Part shown: piece after piece, positions 11,244 through 23,928 of the stretch | How the letters are laid out: the number at the start of each line of letters is the position of its first letter | How positions within the stretch are numbered: position 1 is the stretch's first letter | Source of the DNA: Xylogone sp. PMI_703 | Lineage: Eukaryota > Ascomycota > Leotiomycetes | Assembly (NCBI GenBank): GCA_021399445.1 | Contig: JAJTUQ010000006.1 | Coordinates: 124,001-188,000 of the forward strand | DNA: 64,000 bases | Direction of reading: 5' to 3' | Notes under the pieces: model-generated | The model's database searches: none | Told to the model about the DNA's origin: nothing | What the model saw: the letters and a program-made list of their open reading frames with translations, nothing else | Made by a program: the position numbers and the translations under genes

Positions 11244-12481
11244 ATTGACAACTCCGATGATATCTTGATGAGTTATCGTCTATGTTGATGATCTTCTATA
11301 CCTTCTCCAAATAGTCCTTCAGTTATCCTCTAGACTCTATCTCGTAAGAACGGAGAAATCTAAACACTAGACAATATTTCTCCGTAATTAAGACACCGGC
11401 AGAGTCATCAGCTACAGCAACAGCCGGCAGCTATGACAAAGGATGGCTATCAGCAAAGAAAGGCGATAGGGATAGGGAATAGTAAGATTGAATATTGAAA
11501 CACTCCCCTGGGAGGAGAAATTTATATCGACCCCAGCCAAGCAGCTGCCAAACCCCGTTACCCCAGCCTGCGCCAGTCCCAGCGCAGCGGAGAGACTCCA
11601 CCGACCCTAGTGGCGCACGTGGCAGTACTCTGGTTGGCGGAGATTCAGCATCAAGCCTCACCTTCTGTCTCCGCACAGCTCTCATTGGTGGAAAAAGTCT
11701 AATGCTCCTTCCTCGCGCGGTCTGCCGCCGTCTGGGGGCGGAGATTTACACCAATCACATATTCTACTCTGCGCCATCTCTAGAACACACTGAGTCCTAG
11801 TTCTGCGGAGGGGAAAGAGTCTAAAACGACTGCTAGCCAATGGTAGACATCTTAGATCACGTGTTGTATTTTCTCGGTCTGATATCGCACGATGAATGAA
11901 GCTGTGGCCGAGGTTGAACTTTACATAATACTAGGTGTCTTCCTCTGATATATCAAAGTGATGACTTGGTTGAAGAGTATTAAAGCATTGATAGACTATG
12001 TGTTGTTGTCTTGGGGAAATATTTTTTGCTATAGAACTATCTTGTAATTAATACAGTATTCTATCCGTGTACACACCTTCGGTTCCTCTCACCCGAGAAC
12101 GAAGAGAGCCCGTTGCCATTTGCTATTCTCTATTCACGGCTTTGCCGGTAGCCGGCTTGGCTGACAGCCACACAAGTCCTTCATTAGCTCTCCCTTACAC
12201 TGATTTGAAGAATGTGCAGATATAGTGTCGATCTCTTTTAAAATAAGAGTAGAAAGGTCTGGATGCTATCCGTGCTCTGAGCCCTTTCAGTGGCTGTAAT
12301 GTCCAATACGAATTTCATTGGATCAAATAAGTATGAAATAAAAGTGGACAAGAGTATTCAGACCTGTTGCACCTCAGTGTACCACTATTCCATATAATAT
12401 TCCATGGGATGGCTCCCTAGTGACTAATTCTGAACATCTCACTAATCTAAATCTTTTACTCCGAAAGAGCAAAAGCATCAT
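11244..12481. other. Intergenic between the transporter and the Zn2Cys6 regulator
   Basis: About 1.2 kb that contains the transporter promoter. A GC-richer patch at 11500-11760 stands out from the AT-rich surroundings, and the gccggctt/ggctg area near 12150 has short inverted pieces. No gene supported. Confidence 0.4.
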
Positions 12482-14894
12482 TCAAAACAATACTACATCC
12501 TGTGATAACCCCATCCCAAATAAATTCATAAAATCCATATCAAAATCTCCAGCAAAACTGGCCGGATCACCCATCCCAGTCGCCGCCATTTCTATAGAGT
12601 TAAGAAAACTCTGCATGTCATCATCAAGCCCGTCTCTCTCTGGCATATAAGTAACTCCTTCTCCTATGGTGTTATCATTACTACCTTCATTCATACAACT
12701 GATGCCGCTGCTACTGTTATCCATTTGACTATTTTTCTGCTTGATTTGTATTTGTGCTCGTACACGCTGTATCAGAGCGATATACTTAGCTGCCAATGTG
12801 CTGGATTTGCTCGCCATCTTCAAGAACTCCATGCCAAGTTCGAGGGCTCCATTTTCCGGCTCAAAACATAGAAGTTGGAGCTTCGCTTTATCCATGGTAT
12901 GAAGATGGAGCAGAACACCCATTGATACAAATATATCTATCATGAATTCTAATTTAGCTTATTCTATGTTTTCATAATTGGAGTTAAGAGTATTGTTGAG
13001 TCAATATTAACATACAGTGTAGATTATAACACAATGAGTTCAGCTGACGACGGTGGTATTTGGTGTAGATTAATCGTATCGTCTCCTGTGCGGCAGATAT
13101 ACAAGCTCGAGACCCAGCGATGGCCACTGACCTGAAGAAATCATCTTTAATTTCCTCGCGGCTGAATATCATTAATAGTTGTCGTTGAAGGAGAACACGT
13201 ATTTGTAAGTATCTAGGTTCAGGAAGTCAGGATAAGTTCAGACGAGACGGATCTGGATTGCGTTCACCTAATATATGTGACATTCTGCTGTCGCTGAAAT
13301 ATATGACCTTCTGGAATATTGGTTTCAGGACGGATATGCCGCGGTACATCATTCCACCATGATTGTAGTTCACCATCTAATAGGACCGCATGCCCTAATA
13401 TATACGATTGTCGCGAGCCGGATGGTAACAGGCTGTCTGGTGATATCTTCCTACTTGCCAGATATAGATCCTGTAGTATATGGTCAATGACTTGAGATAG
13501 TCTTATGTTATGGTTGAAGAATGGAATTGTAGATGGATGCCCTGCCGGTTGTCGAGGAGTTGAGGAGTTGTTATGGATGTATTGGTCGTCAACTGCCAGT
13601 GGTAGTGGAATATCAAACCTCGCTGCTTGCATTAATGGCGGCCGCCCGAACTTCATACTTAACGTTCGATCAAAAATGAAACATCCCCACCAGACTCTCT
13701 TTCTTGTCTCCTTCTCCACTGTACCGAGATTCAACTCGTCAGGGTTTAGATGCAGACCAATGCTAACAGCTGTCTGTATCATTAACCCGGCCAGACTCCA
13801 ACATTCATTCAGATACAACGACCCTTGCAGGTGGTGACACAGCAGGAGTAAAGCCTGGACAAACTCCAAACTACCATTTTTAAGTACATGAGAGAACACA
13901 ATATCCCGTGACTGTGTTACAAAATGTGCTGGGGTGTCGGAATGTTCCTCTCCGGGAAGCACCTTTGAGAATTCACAGCCATGTGCAAATACTGCATTGA
14001 GCACTGCATACCACGAGGGACGAAAGTTAGAATCTGATCTAGTATCCCACATCCGTTCGTATTTGGCTCTGAAACTCGGTTCATGAATGAATGGATAGAG
14101 TGAGTTGTAAAAATCAAAGAACTCGTCCACCAAGCTATCGGCTAAGTGGCGATCTGGCAGGCTGTAACGCAAATCACGTTCAGCCAATTCAATAACAAAA
14201 TTTTCAGGAGATTGCACGGTACCATGAGAGATCGATAACCTCTGTGCTCGTTTCGACGGCAAATTCGACATCTTGTTAGCTTGCGGATATTCAGGTGAAA
14301 CTTCCGATACTAAGGCAAATGCTGAAGAATCCCCGAAGTACCCTTCCGATGAATCGGAGCCTCCTGGAGATGAGGCTGATGAATCAGAAGCTTGAAATCT
14401 CGAAGGATCACCATCCTGAATATTGGTAGCTCGATGAAGCTGCGTATCGCCGCTCGAACCTCCTGCTTCAGCACTGCTTAAATGATCGCTTGCTATACTC
14501 CAGGTGATATTCAGTCCACCAGAGTTGCGGTTAGGAGTGAAAGATGATGGAGGCAATACTGGTGCCTGAGACTGTGATCGTCGTCGCTGTGGCTTTTTAG
14601 GCCCTCGACGACTATGATATGTCATAGGGTCAGCCTTATCATGAGTGCCAGCTGTTGAAGGACCACCCATGCTACAAAGTATTAATTCATACTCAGTCTC
14701 AATAGGACAACGAAAACTCACTCATCAGTGCCTGCTGGCTTCGTCAAATCAGAGAGATACTGGCAAGTCACCCATCGGCTCTTACAGGATCCACACTCGG
14801 GTCGTCCACCATCACAGCGGTTCTTTCTCTTCTGGCAACTCAAGCAGGCTTGACCTGACGGAAGTCTGGGTTTTCTAATTCTACTTTCAAGCAT
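12482..14894 (-). CDS. Zn(II)2Cys6 transcription factor with fungal-specific TF domain
   Basis: Minus-strand exons 14722-14894, 13268-14671, 13016-13212 and 12482-12936 give 742 residues. The N-terminus has a full binuclear zinc cluster, C17-x2-C20-x6-C27-x6-C34-x2-C37-x6-C44. A Ser/Pro/Gln-rich linker with KKPQRRRSQSQ follows. The middle homology region is recognisable from LVDEFFDFYNSLYPFIHEPS through VWWGCFIFDRTLSMKFGRPP, the usual fungal_trans signature. The RYLQIRVLLQRQLL and ISAAQETIRLIY blocks in the third and fourth segments are also usual in this family. The last intron is placed so that Y-I-F-V-S continues the frame. It is a nuclear DNA-binding regulator; its target is unknown, but the transporter on the same strand 1.2 kb downstream is a natural candidate. 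Confidence 0.9.
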
Positions 14895-15994
14895 GATGCC
14901 TGCATCTTATAGATCGATATAAGTTGGGTTTATGGTATGAAATGAAATGTGGTATTTCATGAGTTTCGTCCTCATATCCAAGGAACCACTAGTGTTCACA
15001 AAGTGTGCTCATAATCTGTCGTCAACGGAGCTCTGCATGACGTGTTCCAGGGGCATAATCGCTCGGCAATAAAGCTCGAGCTATCCAGAAGGGTCGAAGT
15101 GCCTCAAATTGTATTCGCTGTACCCTTATCTCGATTTAATTTATCACTGTGGGGTAAGATGATGTGCTGCTAAAGCAATGTATGGAGTTCATGCACAACA
15201 GGAAATTGTGCCCCAGCCTCCAGCGCAAGGGACACATGTCCTCCTATATCCTTTCCATGAGGTTTTAGTCTCTGTATTATGACGGTCATTGTAAAATGTT
15301 TAGAAAATCCTAGCGTTGTATCTTGCTCTCCATGGATTTCACTACAGGACCGGCTGATCACAAGGTATGATCCGGTAGGATAAGGATTCAGAAAGAAGGT
15401 GGTTTATGGCTAGAGTTTCGACTCATAGGATAAGGCTGATCCGATAGCTACCAAGCCCGCCAATAGTTAAAATACCCTCGCTCAGATTGATGGCGTCGAA
15501 ACGCTTATGACTTTATTTTGATAAAGACTGATATTCCATTCTTCTATCAAATGCTGGCAAGGTGTGACCTTTTTTGTGATCAACTATTTAAAAAATCGGA
15601 TCTAGGCAGGTTGTAATGCAGTTCTATAACTATTTATAAATTGAAATGATATCTAGCTAGGGAGAGGAAGCCTACCACTGCTTCAAGTAGTTTCCTTACA
15701 AGGTTCATATCCAAAATCTCGACACCCAGACCAGTAAGGCTGAACTGTGTGGCATTCTTTTATTGGCTGGTATAGACAATCTATCAGATCCGTTCATATG
15801 TGTGCATTATCAGCTAGCCACATTTTCTGCACTGCAATATGCTTTACGGTGGGGTCGGGTTGACTCAGTCCCTTGAATTCCTCAGGTAATATGTACTACA
15901 CTAATTTCATATCATTTAAGTCCAAAATTCTCCGTGTGCTCTTGCTAGTTAATTCCATCTCTCCATCTTGAGCGTTCATCTATTCGTCAGAGAT
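14895..15994. other. Divergent intergenic region
   Basis: About 1.1 kb between the minus-strand regulator and the plus-strand membrane protein, so it should hold two promoters. The ORF at 15170-15361 has no recognisable content. No repeats seen. Confidence 0.45.
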
Positions 15995-17346
15995 ATGACG
16001 TGGTTGAATATCCAGCCTTGCTCAGCTATCTCCTTAGCTCTGCTCTTGTCACTCGCCAGTACTGCAACTAGCCTTGCCATCAGCCCAGAGGTCTTTGGGA
16101 GCGACGCTCAGCTTGTCGAACGTCAATCTGCTGGCGAGTCTTGCGGGTTCGAAGGAAACTCAGACATTTACGGCTTGGGAATCAGGCTCGGCATATATTT
16201 TGGGTGGATCTCCTCGTGTATCTCGTTCCATGGACGTTTCAATGAGAGGTGGTCAACCGGCTTAGTTGACGTGGCTACCATCTTTGAGATCGCCATCTTC
16301 ATTGCCACCGTTGTTCTGGCTACTGATCTTAAGTCAACGGTATATTCAGTCGAGCTCATGCTTATGACATTGATATTCTTTGGCGACTTCTATTTTGTGC
16401 AGATTGCAGCCGTTCTTTCCTATCGCAACTTTTCTGGCATGTTCTCTCTGGCGGGTCTCATTTTGAGGTTCGCTCTTTGCATCGCCATGCTGTCCTTTGC
16501 GGTCTGGCTGTGGTTTCCCGGCTTTGACCAGTTTCAGCAAACACCTTGTGGGTCATACGTATTTATATTTGCCAAAGTACCAATTGCAGTCAGTGGGGTG
16601 CGCAAGTTTCTCCGCGCTTTGGCCTGCATCCACATGTTGCTGTGGACGCTCCCCTTGGCTATGGGTCTCTTCCCATGTTTAGGTGCATTGTTAATGGGAT
16701 TCATGATCATCCTCATTGAGGCCCTTATGACAGACCGCAACGGCAAAGACGGACGACTTGGGTTTCTTGCATCAGCCGCTAGTTTCTGGCAGACTCCTTT
16801 AGAAGACTTGGGTGGAGATGATAAAGGTGATAGTCAAAATGAAGAACCACCCTTCTGGGATACTGATAGTGCGAGACGGAAACGACGGTAAGTGAAGATA
16901 TTCTACGATTGAAGAGTATGACCGACTCGAAGCCTAACCAGTCGTTTTGACTCAGTAATGCGCTATTCGTCCTTCCTGTCCTTATTGCTATAATGATTAT
17001 TGCTGTTGAACTTACGATAGCATTTAACTCGATTTCCGGCGTTTACACAATTAAGTCAACAGGCCAGCTAATACCATTCGTCATTGGTGTGGGTGGAATT
17101 TGGTCAACTATCAATGATTTATTAGCAGATTACTATAAGGCAAGTGATTGTTTTGTAGGCCACATATAAGGATCCATTAATCCTAATTATACGATAATAT
17201 AGGAAAAGACGAAGTACGAAGAACGGATGGAAGCAGAGGCTAAGGCTGCAGAAAGCCAAAAAGTAGAGGGGATAGATGAGAAGAATAACACAGGAGTATT
17301 GGTTAGCGAACAAAATGAGCGCAATGAAAACATACAGAAAGCTTAA
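15995..17346 (+). CDS. Secretory-pathway polytopic membrane protein of unknown function
   Basis: Exons 15995-16887, 16956-17139 and 17203-17346 give 406 residues. An N-terminal hydrophobic signal (SAISLALLLSLASTATS) is followed by a short lumenal stretch with C-G-F-E-G and about eight hydrophobic segments, for instance IFEIAIFIATVVL, LMLMTLIFFGDFYFVQI, LRFALCIAMLSFAVWLWF, and VLPVLIAIMIIAVELTIAF in exon 2. The C-terminus is highly charged (E/K/N-rich) and probably cytosolic. The second intron (17140-17202) begins gcaagt, so it is GC-AG; a reading without it hits a stop. I do not recognise a named family; proteins of this layout are annotated as hypothetical in many fungi. The frame's earlier TTG start is not used. 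Confidence 0.7.
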
Positions 17347-18722
17347 ATTCAAGGATGAAAATTTAAGAAATTTGACGGGCTTTAGTATGGCGAATCTTTG
17401 TACGAAAGGGAGTAGAGAAAAGATTCACTCGCCGATTGCTAATAAGCGGTCAACTATAATGAATACTACGGCTGGCCCGGGTGACACTTAGTATGGCATA
17501 CTGCAACTCTTATATATTGAATACAATGAAAGTAAAAGCCGCTTTCACTCGCTGCTACGGCTTAATGAAATCTAATACTATCGCATAAAAGCTAAGATGC
17601 AAAATTTGTGTTTATTAAAGCAGCTTGAGCATCAGTGATATATTAATTAAACTTTTACCAGAATCTTAAAATCCAAAGAGTTTTAAGACAGGTCAATTCT
17701 CAGGATGCTCGTTTTTAGGACTACTAAAGTCTTGGGAACCGGCTTTTAAGAACTTGTAATTCCCTTGAGTAAGAAGCGCCCAGGACTAGTCATGTGATGG
17801 ACCTGGATGGACTTGAGGGATTATAGGGGTCCATGAACACTATACTCCTTATATAAAATATTTAATCCCCTAGTAGATAAGAGCCTCGTGCTCAAATCAA
17901 TAGATTTCTTTAAGCTATCAATAGTAACAACTTGATTTAGTGCTTCTCTTACCCTCTACCAGTTGCTACGAAATATCCTAGCAGGCGATAACCCAACAGA
18001 CACTTGCAGGTTCGTTATATAAACATGTTTAAATTACCTCAAGCTATACAAGCTATTAGAATGTTGTGAGTGGGACCCGGACAGGGTGTCCATTTAATCG
18101 TTACAAGTTTGTTAAATTCATAGACTTTACAAATGAGCATTGCTAAAATCTACAAATGGCTTACTCAAAATTATTCAAAATACTAATACGCGCACAGAAT
18201 ATAAAATTCCTAAAGTTCTAAAGTATGATTTTAAGAGGAAGTATTCTCGATTTGTAATTGTAAACACACATCATCTCGTAAACTGAGCATAAAGAACAGT
18301 AAGCTATACCACATTTCTCTGTCAACAGATTTGCCATGAAATATAATGTACAGTATGTCTGTGAACCTAAACCTATATATTCCAAGTCCACCTCCTGAAG
18401 CTTCCTTGCTCAACTTCTACAATCACAATTACATCTATAACTACACTGCTAGGCTGGCTATACAGTACTCGCCAGTGTGTCGGGACTAACTGGAAGGCTG
18501 TGGCGGCCCCTTAATCTTCCTTTCCAGTTAATGGATATTATTACACTTCTGATATTGTCCCTGGCTAGCAAGGAATCTTGGGTACCTTAAGGTATCCGTA
18601 AGGCTAGAAGCACCTATAAATTAAATCTCCAAATTTCGTTCAAAGCCCAGGCTCGACGAAAGGGCTCCGGCTCATAGTTACGTATCTCATCTCGTGATTC
18701 AAATAGATCTGAGAAGATGGTT
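17347..18722. other. AT-rich gene-free stretch
   Basis: About 1.4 kb of AT-rich sequence with no ORF I can support. It could be decayed transposon sequence but no LTR, terminal repeat or protein remnant is clear. Confidence 0.4.
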
Positions 18723-19556
18723 CTAAAGTAGACGCAGCCTCTTCACCTCACCGTCCTTAAACAAGGACCTGGTTCCGTCCAATTCCCCCTCGTTTAGTTC
18801 CATCATCCCTACCCCTACTCTCTTCCAGCCTCCCTCTACCATCTTGGACCGCTCCAGTACAAGAAAAAATAGGAAATTGGCTGGGACGACTGTAAGTGGG
18901 TATCTGGCAACCTGCAAGCAGAGAAACTGCGGATCGGCCCATTGCTCAGGCCCGACAGCGCACTTATTACACCACTCCACGTCAGCATTACCGCCAACCC
19001 AGCAGTTATAGGTTGGCTCTCCCTTTTTCAACTCCAACTCTCTCGACTCATCGCACGCAATCTCATATGCCTTTCCATACACCGGACGAACCATGCCGGC
19101 CCGTCCCCGCCATAGATCTGTCATGTCATAATTCGTATTTCTATATCTATCGTTAGTGGGCTCTGTCGTAGTCAGCATCAACGGCACCACAAGTCCCTCA
19201 ACCACCAGGTCCCAGGTTACTGCTGTCTCGGGACAAGAAGGTTCATGCATGTCCGGCAGGAAGAGCGCACCTGCTCCGTGGATCTTAATCAACGCGGTCT
19301 CTGGAAGTCGCAGGGACCATGGTAATACACCGGTATATCGATAGAGGCCCAGGATCAAGTAGGGCCACGGTGTAGCGGCCGTGGACTGGAAGCCAGGGTC
19401 GTTGCTCCACCTACTTTACCCGTCACTCTGGCGACCCAGAGGAGTTGACGCGGGAGACCACAGTAGAAAATGCCTGCAATATATATGGAGTCGAGATGAG
19501 AACGATTATCCCCGGACTGGTTGAAAGGAATTTCTGTCCAGATAGTACGCTGGAGC
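18723..19556 (-). pseudogene. Probable broken 3' part of the HET gene at 19594-21671
   Basis: Joining exon 2 of the upstream HET gene at 19598 to 19556 across a 41-nt gt-ag segment continues the frame with HLDSIYIAGIFYCGLPRQLLW, which matches the D-x-Y-x-A-G-L-W....P-x-QLLW block that follows the HET domain in many such proteins. The frame then fails within about 10 codons and the likely continuation (PGFQSTAATPWPYLILGLYR onward, open to 18723) is in another frame. A 211-codon ORF starting at 19358 covers most of this part and ends in the E-R-x-x-x-x-GGWKRVGVG type sequence common in HET C-termini. So either one base has been lost or gained, or there is an assembly error. If real, the protein stops at 19594. 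Confidence 0.5.
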
Positions 19557-19593
19557 CTTGAGGCGTTTTTTATCTCTTTCGCGTACCTCTTTC

Positions 19594-21671
19594 CTACCTC
19601 AGCTCTTCTATCATCCTGGTTACGTTATTTACCAGAACTAGCAATTCCCGCGCCATAGTCACGAGCTTGTCGACGTGGCTCTCGAACTTGATGGCGGTGC
19701 CCCCCTCCATGTTAATGAGCGACGAGGCATAATCAAGCTGCTCCCTAGTACTAACATAATCGTCAATTGCAGCTGCTATCTCTCGCTGGAGTTGTTGCTG
19801 CTCGTCAGACGAACCCCGGATCTCTTCCCAGTTGGGAGAGTCGGTGGCATTCTGCACGGTAGCGCCAATAAAGTTGGCCAAACCAGCAATTGCAATGAGC
19901 TTGTCAGAACGTTTTGTCAAATCACGCTTGGAATATAGCTCCACCAGGTCCATCCACCCATCCACTGCCAGGGCTCTTCTGCTACTCTTTATAGCGAAGT
20001 ACCCGTACTTCCCGAGTCTGAAATCTGATTTGACCATCTGCTGTCTTGCACGTGGAAAGGCCCCGTCAATATGCCCACATTCGCAGAAGTGCTTGACATC
20101 ACATTCCCACACTAACTCCTTGCCGGTGTAATGCAGTGTACGATGAGGGAGAACGGCCTCCTGGAGCGTCCAGCCTCGGGTTGCCAGCGGCGAAGGAGGC
20201 AGCCGCTCCGGGTGATTCGTCCGCACATACATCTTATTTCTTGCAAGTGGACCAAACTCGGTCCAGAACTCTTGCTGCCAACTTGGTTGGCCATACTCCT
20301 GTTCTCCGAGGAACCTGTCTTTGCATGATGCTGCTGCGTGAGCTGCGATGGTGACTTGGGAGTTGGAGTAGACAGCCGCCATGTTAACTGCCTCGCGCCT
20401 CCAATCTTCTGGGTCGTCCTGGACGATGCACAGCGCGTCCACCCAGAGATGGCGGAGCCCCAGACCACGGCAGACCAGAACTGCGTCACGAATAGTCTTG
20501 GGAAGAGATTGCAGAGTGATACCTTGGCAGTGCATTATTTTGTTTGCCTTTGAAGTCTGCACCATTCCGGTCAGGCCGCTTACCCAGCAGTAGCTCAGTG
20601 CTGCGTAAGGTCCCACCTCCGGCGATTCTTCGACCAGCCGTATTCGGTCTTCGTCATCCCAAGATAAGGGACTAACATCGAGGACGCGGCGTGGCAAGTA
20701 GTCTGGGTCAGGTACTACGCAGTCGTGGTTCGTGAGGCAGTCGACCAGCCATGCTGAGGCGCGCTGAAAAGCTGAAGCAGATGTAGTATCGTAAACAATA
20801 TTGCCTTGAACCGAGTAGAATGGGTCTTGCAAGAGCGGTGCTAGTGGATCATCGATGTAGCAGAACCTAAATTAGTTCCAAGCCTCATGGCCATGTGGGT
20901 TACATTTGGGTGTCGCTTTGCGGACTTGTCTCTAGCAGTGCAAACGGCTATGAAAAGAACAAGAGCATACTGACCCTGTGACTGCAATACCATGAAATAG
21001 TGAGTATCCGTTTCTGGTGACAGTAGGTTCCCTGCTAGTACTTTTCCATTAACTGTGATGTGTATTTCTCCATCAGCCGCATGAGTCTCCAGCCATCCTG
21101 GCCGGCATGCTTCTATAGCGTCGAGAACCATCCCGCATCCCCCACAGCCTGCCTTACGAGATTCACAAAATTCGGCCACAGTCAAACGACTCTGGCCATC
21201 CTTGATGGGATCGCCAAAGAGACATACACTATAGTCGGAGTAGAGCTTGCACGCTGAGCATGGCGGCGAGACCTTCAGATGGGCCAGTCTCTGCTCTAGG
21301 AAGGGAATGCTTCCTTCTATTTTCTCCCTCCCCACCTGCAGGTTCTGCCCGACGACTTCAGTTATGTTCTTATAAGTGTCCTTGTATTTAGCACGGGCAT
21401 CCCTATTCTTCCGTCGGAGTTGATCGATGAGCTGCAGTCTTTTCTTGCCGGAGTCTCCAGTATACCACACCAGGTCTCGTCGCGTTTCCTCTTCCTGTTG
21501 ATCACACCAGGTTTCCCTTTCGGCGAACTCGGCCAATTTCTCCCTATTCTCTTTACTGAGCCGCTGTTCGAGCGCGTAATTCTCCTCTCTCCTGCGCGAG
21601 CAAGGCGAGCTGTTCCTCATGATCCTGGATTCCCTTTGGCAAGTGTATTCCACGTGGCAAGTTGACTCCAT
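19594..21671 (-). CDS. HET-domain protein with N-terminal coiled coil and Cys-rich region
   Basis: Two minus-strand exons, 20975-21671 and 19594-20825, give about 642 residues; the intron begins gtcagt and joins QSQ to DPFYSVQG. Residues about 25-135 are a charged, Glu/Arg/Lys-rich probable coiled coil. A Cys-rich part follows (CSACKLYSDYSVC, CESRKAGCGGCGM) as seen before HET domains in related proteins. HET blocks are YAALSYCWVSG, RHLWVDALCIVQDD with NMAAVYSNSQVTIAAHAA, and LATRGWTLQEAVLPHRTLHY, then RSDKLIAIAGLA. An unusual helical insert (residues about 545-640) precedes the stop. Family members usually continue for another 250 residues, and that continuation lies just downstream but out of frame, so this gene may be truncated or inactivated. 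Confidence 0.82.
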
Positions 21672-22185
21672 TCGGTAAGTCCATCTTGTTGTGCAGTTTC
21701 TCGGGATCTGTTTGTCGTGGAGGTGACGCCTCGGGTTAGAGCAAGCATGAGCAAGTTGCGTAGATTTGAGCTATGTCAGAATTATAGTGAGATCTTCGCA
21801 TGCACCATATGTCCGATCAGCCCCTTCTCAGGAGGACCTACGGTAGATTCTAAGGAAGGCAATTATGTGCTCGAGCCCTGGTACCTTGTAGAATTTTGAT
21901 TCGCGGATGGAGAAATAGATTTGGGTGCGGTGGTGTTTTGAGGTAGAGCGGAAACAGGGCTTCTCAGCTGGCACCTCGTAACTTGGCCAATTATCCGGCC
22001 TAGTAGATCCAGCGTTGCCGCTGTGCTTGCTACATTGGCCTTGCCTGTATAAGGAAGGAGGGCCAGAACAACGATGACTTGTACAGCTTCAGCCAGCCAT
22101 AGCTGTATAGCCACAAAAATTCACCCGATCAAGTTAAGTGATCGTGACCGGGGCCTTACTACAAGCACAAAATCAAACTCATTTG
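21672..22185. other. Intergenic between the HET gene and the NB-ARC relic
   Basis: About 500 bases containing the HET promoter. Small ORFs on both strands lack recognisable content. Confidence 0.4.
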
Positions 22186-22640
22186 CCATTTAATCAAAAC
22201 CTCCAATTCACAGGTCGGGTAAATGAGCTTTCTAAACTCGAAAGGAGACTTTTTATTAGAGAATAAACTTTAAAATTCGCAATTGCCGGTCTAGGAGGAG
22301 TAGGGAAAATATAACCAGCACTGGAGCTAACTTTTCGAACTAGAGTAAAGTATCGAAGTTGTTTAGTTTTGTGGATCCCAGCGACTGATATAGATAATCT
22401 GTAGTAGGCATATCACGACACTGCCCGACAGCTCAAGGTATCTGGTTGGAAAGATGATCAGGCAGATGTGAAGAGACTAAGCCAACCTGAACAAAGTAGG
22501 TACTAGCCAATGGCTCTTAGTGATCGACAATGCTAACAATATCGATATGTGGATGAGTCAGTCAGCATCTGGGCCGCGATGCGGCCGATTAATTTGACTA
22601 TATACCAAGAAGTAAGAGAGGATGGGCCAGCTGCTGCCCG
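22186..22640 (+). pseudogene. NB-ARC (NLR nucleotide-binding domain) relic with RIP-like stops
   Basis: A single plus frame read through stops gives QFTGRVNELSKLERRLF, then FAIAGLGGVGKI (P-loop with the expected Thr changed to Ile), then LELTFRTRVKYRSCLVLWIP and ATDIDNL followed by two TAG codons and AYHDTARQL. NB-ARC domains of fungal NLRs read IAGLGGVGKTQLALEL and NLQQAYHDIARQL at these places, so the stops TAA and TAG stand where CAA and CAG are expected. That pattern is C-to-T change, as in RIP. The relic fades after about 22540, where the expected VIDNADN is only recognisable in part. No flanking effector or repeat domain is preserved. Confidence 0.75.
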
Positions 22641-23928
22641 TGTTTATTGTTGACTACGAGTAGAACCTCAACATCCTCAGAGCTTCAACAGTCTCGTGTT
22701 TCATCTTCTCGAAGTTCGCCTCACTCTTTTTATGTTTTGCCCTCTTATTATTGTCATTCGCTTCTCTTGGCAATTCCTTCAAGGCGTTCTCCTGCACCGC
22801 AAGATTTCTCAAGAGCATATTTCCTAACCTGTCCACGCTCTTGCTGTTTTTTAGTTCTTTCTGAAAGTTAGACTTAGCTTCTTCTCTTTAGAGAGCTCAA
22901 ATTGAAAGCTTTACCTTTCGGTCTTTCCTTTTCAGACATACACCGTCAGATACTTGGATTGTCACTAGTGCTATAGTACGATTCCTAAAGGTTTTCTGAA
23001 GGCTAATGTTAACCCAGAAAACGGTGGATGAAGTAATTAAGTATGTCTAGAGGTGAGGTTGCCAAATCACCAAAGCGACGATCGGATGGAATAGTATCCT
23101 TAATCCAGAGGGGTCCGATTTTGATCCCCTATACATTCCAACTATAGGAGTCGAGCAGGGAGCCAAATTGGAACCCAAATAGTTTGATAAATTTAATATT
23201 GGCAATGCTCTTGGGATTGCTTTTCTTCTTAAAATCAGGCCGAAAAGGCGTATCAGGTGCCCATGGTCATTCAGAGGCTGTGATTTAATGTCTCGAACCG
23301 GCAGTTCGGGATATCACTGTCCAAAGACGAAGCTTGCCATACACGGTATTTATGATAGAGACATGGCTACCTGGTTTGTGACAATCCCAACTCTACTGCT
23401 CCACTGTAGTGCTAGTAAAGGTGGGACTTGCAATTAGCATAATCATGAGGTTATGACTAGCATAATCTCATACTATAGAGAATAGTTAAATAGTTTTGCC
23501 AGATGCACAACGCACGTGATTTACAAATTCTTGCTCAAAGTAATACTTGGTAAATTTCTATTAGTAGGTTTCTTCTAGCCGTTCGGGTTCCTGGACAATT
23601 TGTACAAGTTAGGAATACGGATTCCTAGCATCGAACCCCACTATTACACGTTGTCTAATAAATCCATAACATAATTAACTCCAAGGAATATTGTCGAGAG
23701 CGAATACACTTTGAGAGCACCAAAAGCGACCCCACCCATGCCGCCATCACTGCGTATAATAAACACGAAGAGTTTAGTCAACGCATAACCGCAAGAGTCG
23801 TTGCCTGATACGCTTTCTGAGTATCGGCGTATTCGCTAGTCTTTTAATGTATCTTGCATAAAGTCGAATCTTGGGAATTATCTCACGATACACAGCCAGT
23901 GTTTTATACCACAGTATATCGAGAAAAC
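22641..23928. other. Gene-free AT-rich stretch
   Basis: About 1.3 kb, possibly further decayed NLR sequence, but I cannot align anything. The promoter of the hydrolase gene is at the right end. Confidence 0.4.
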
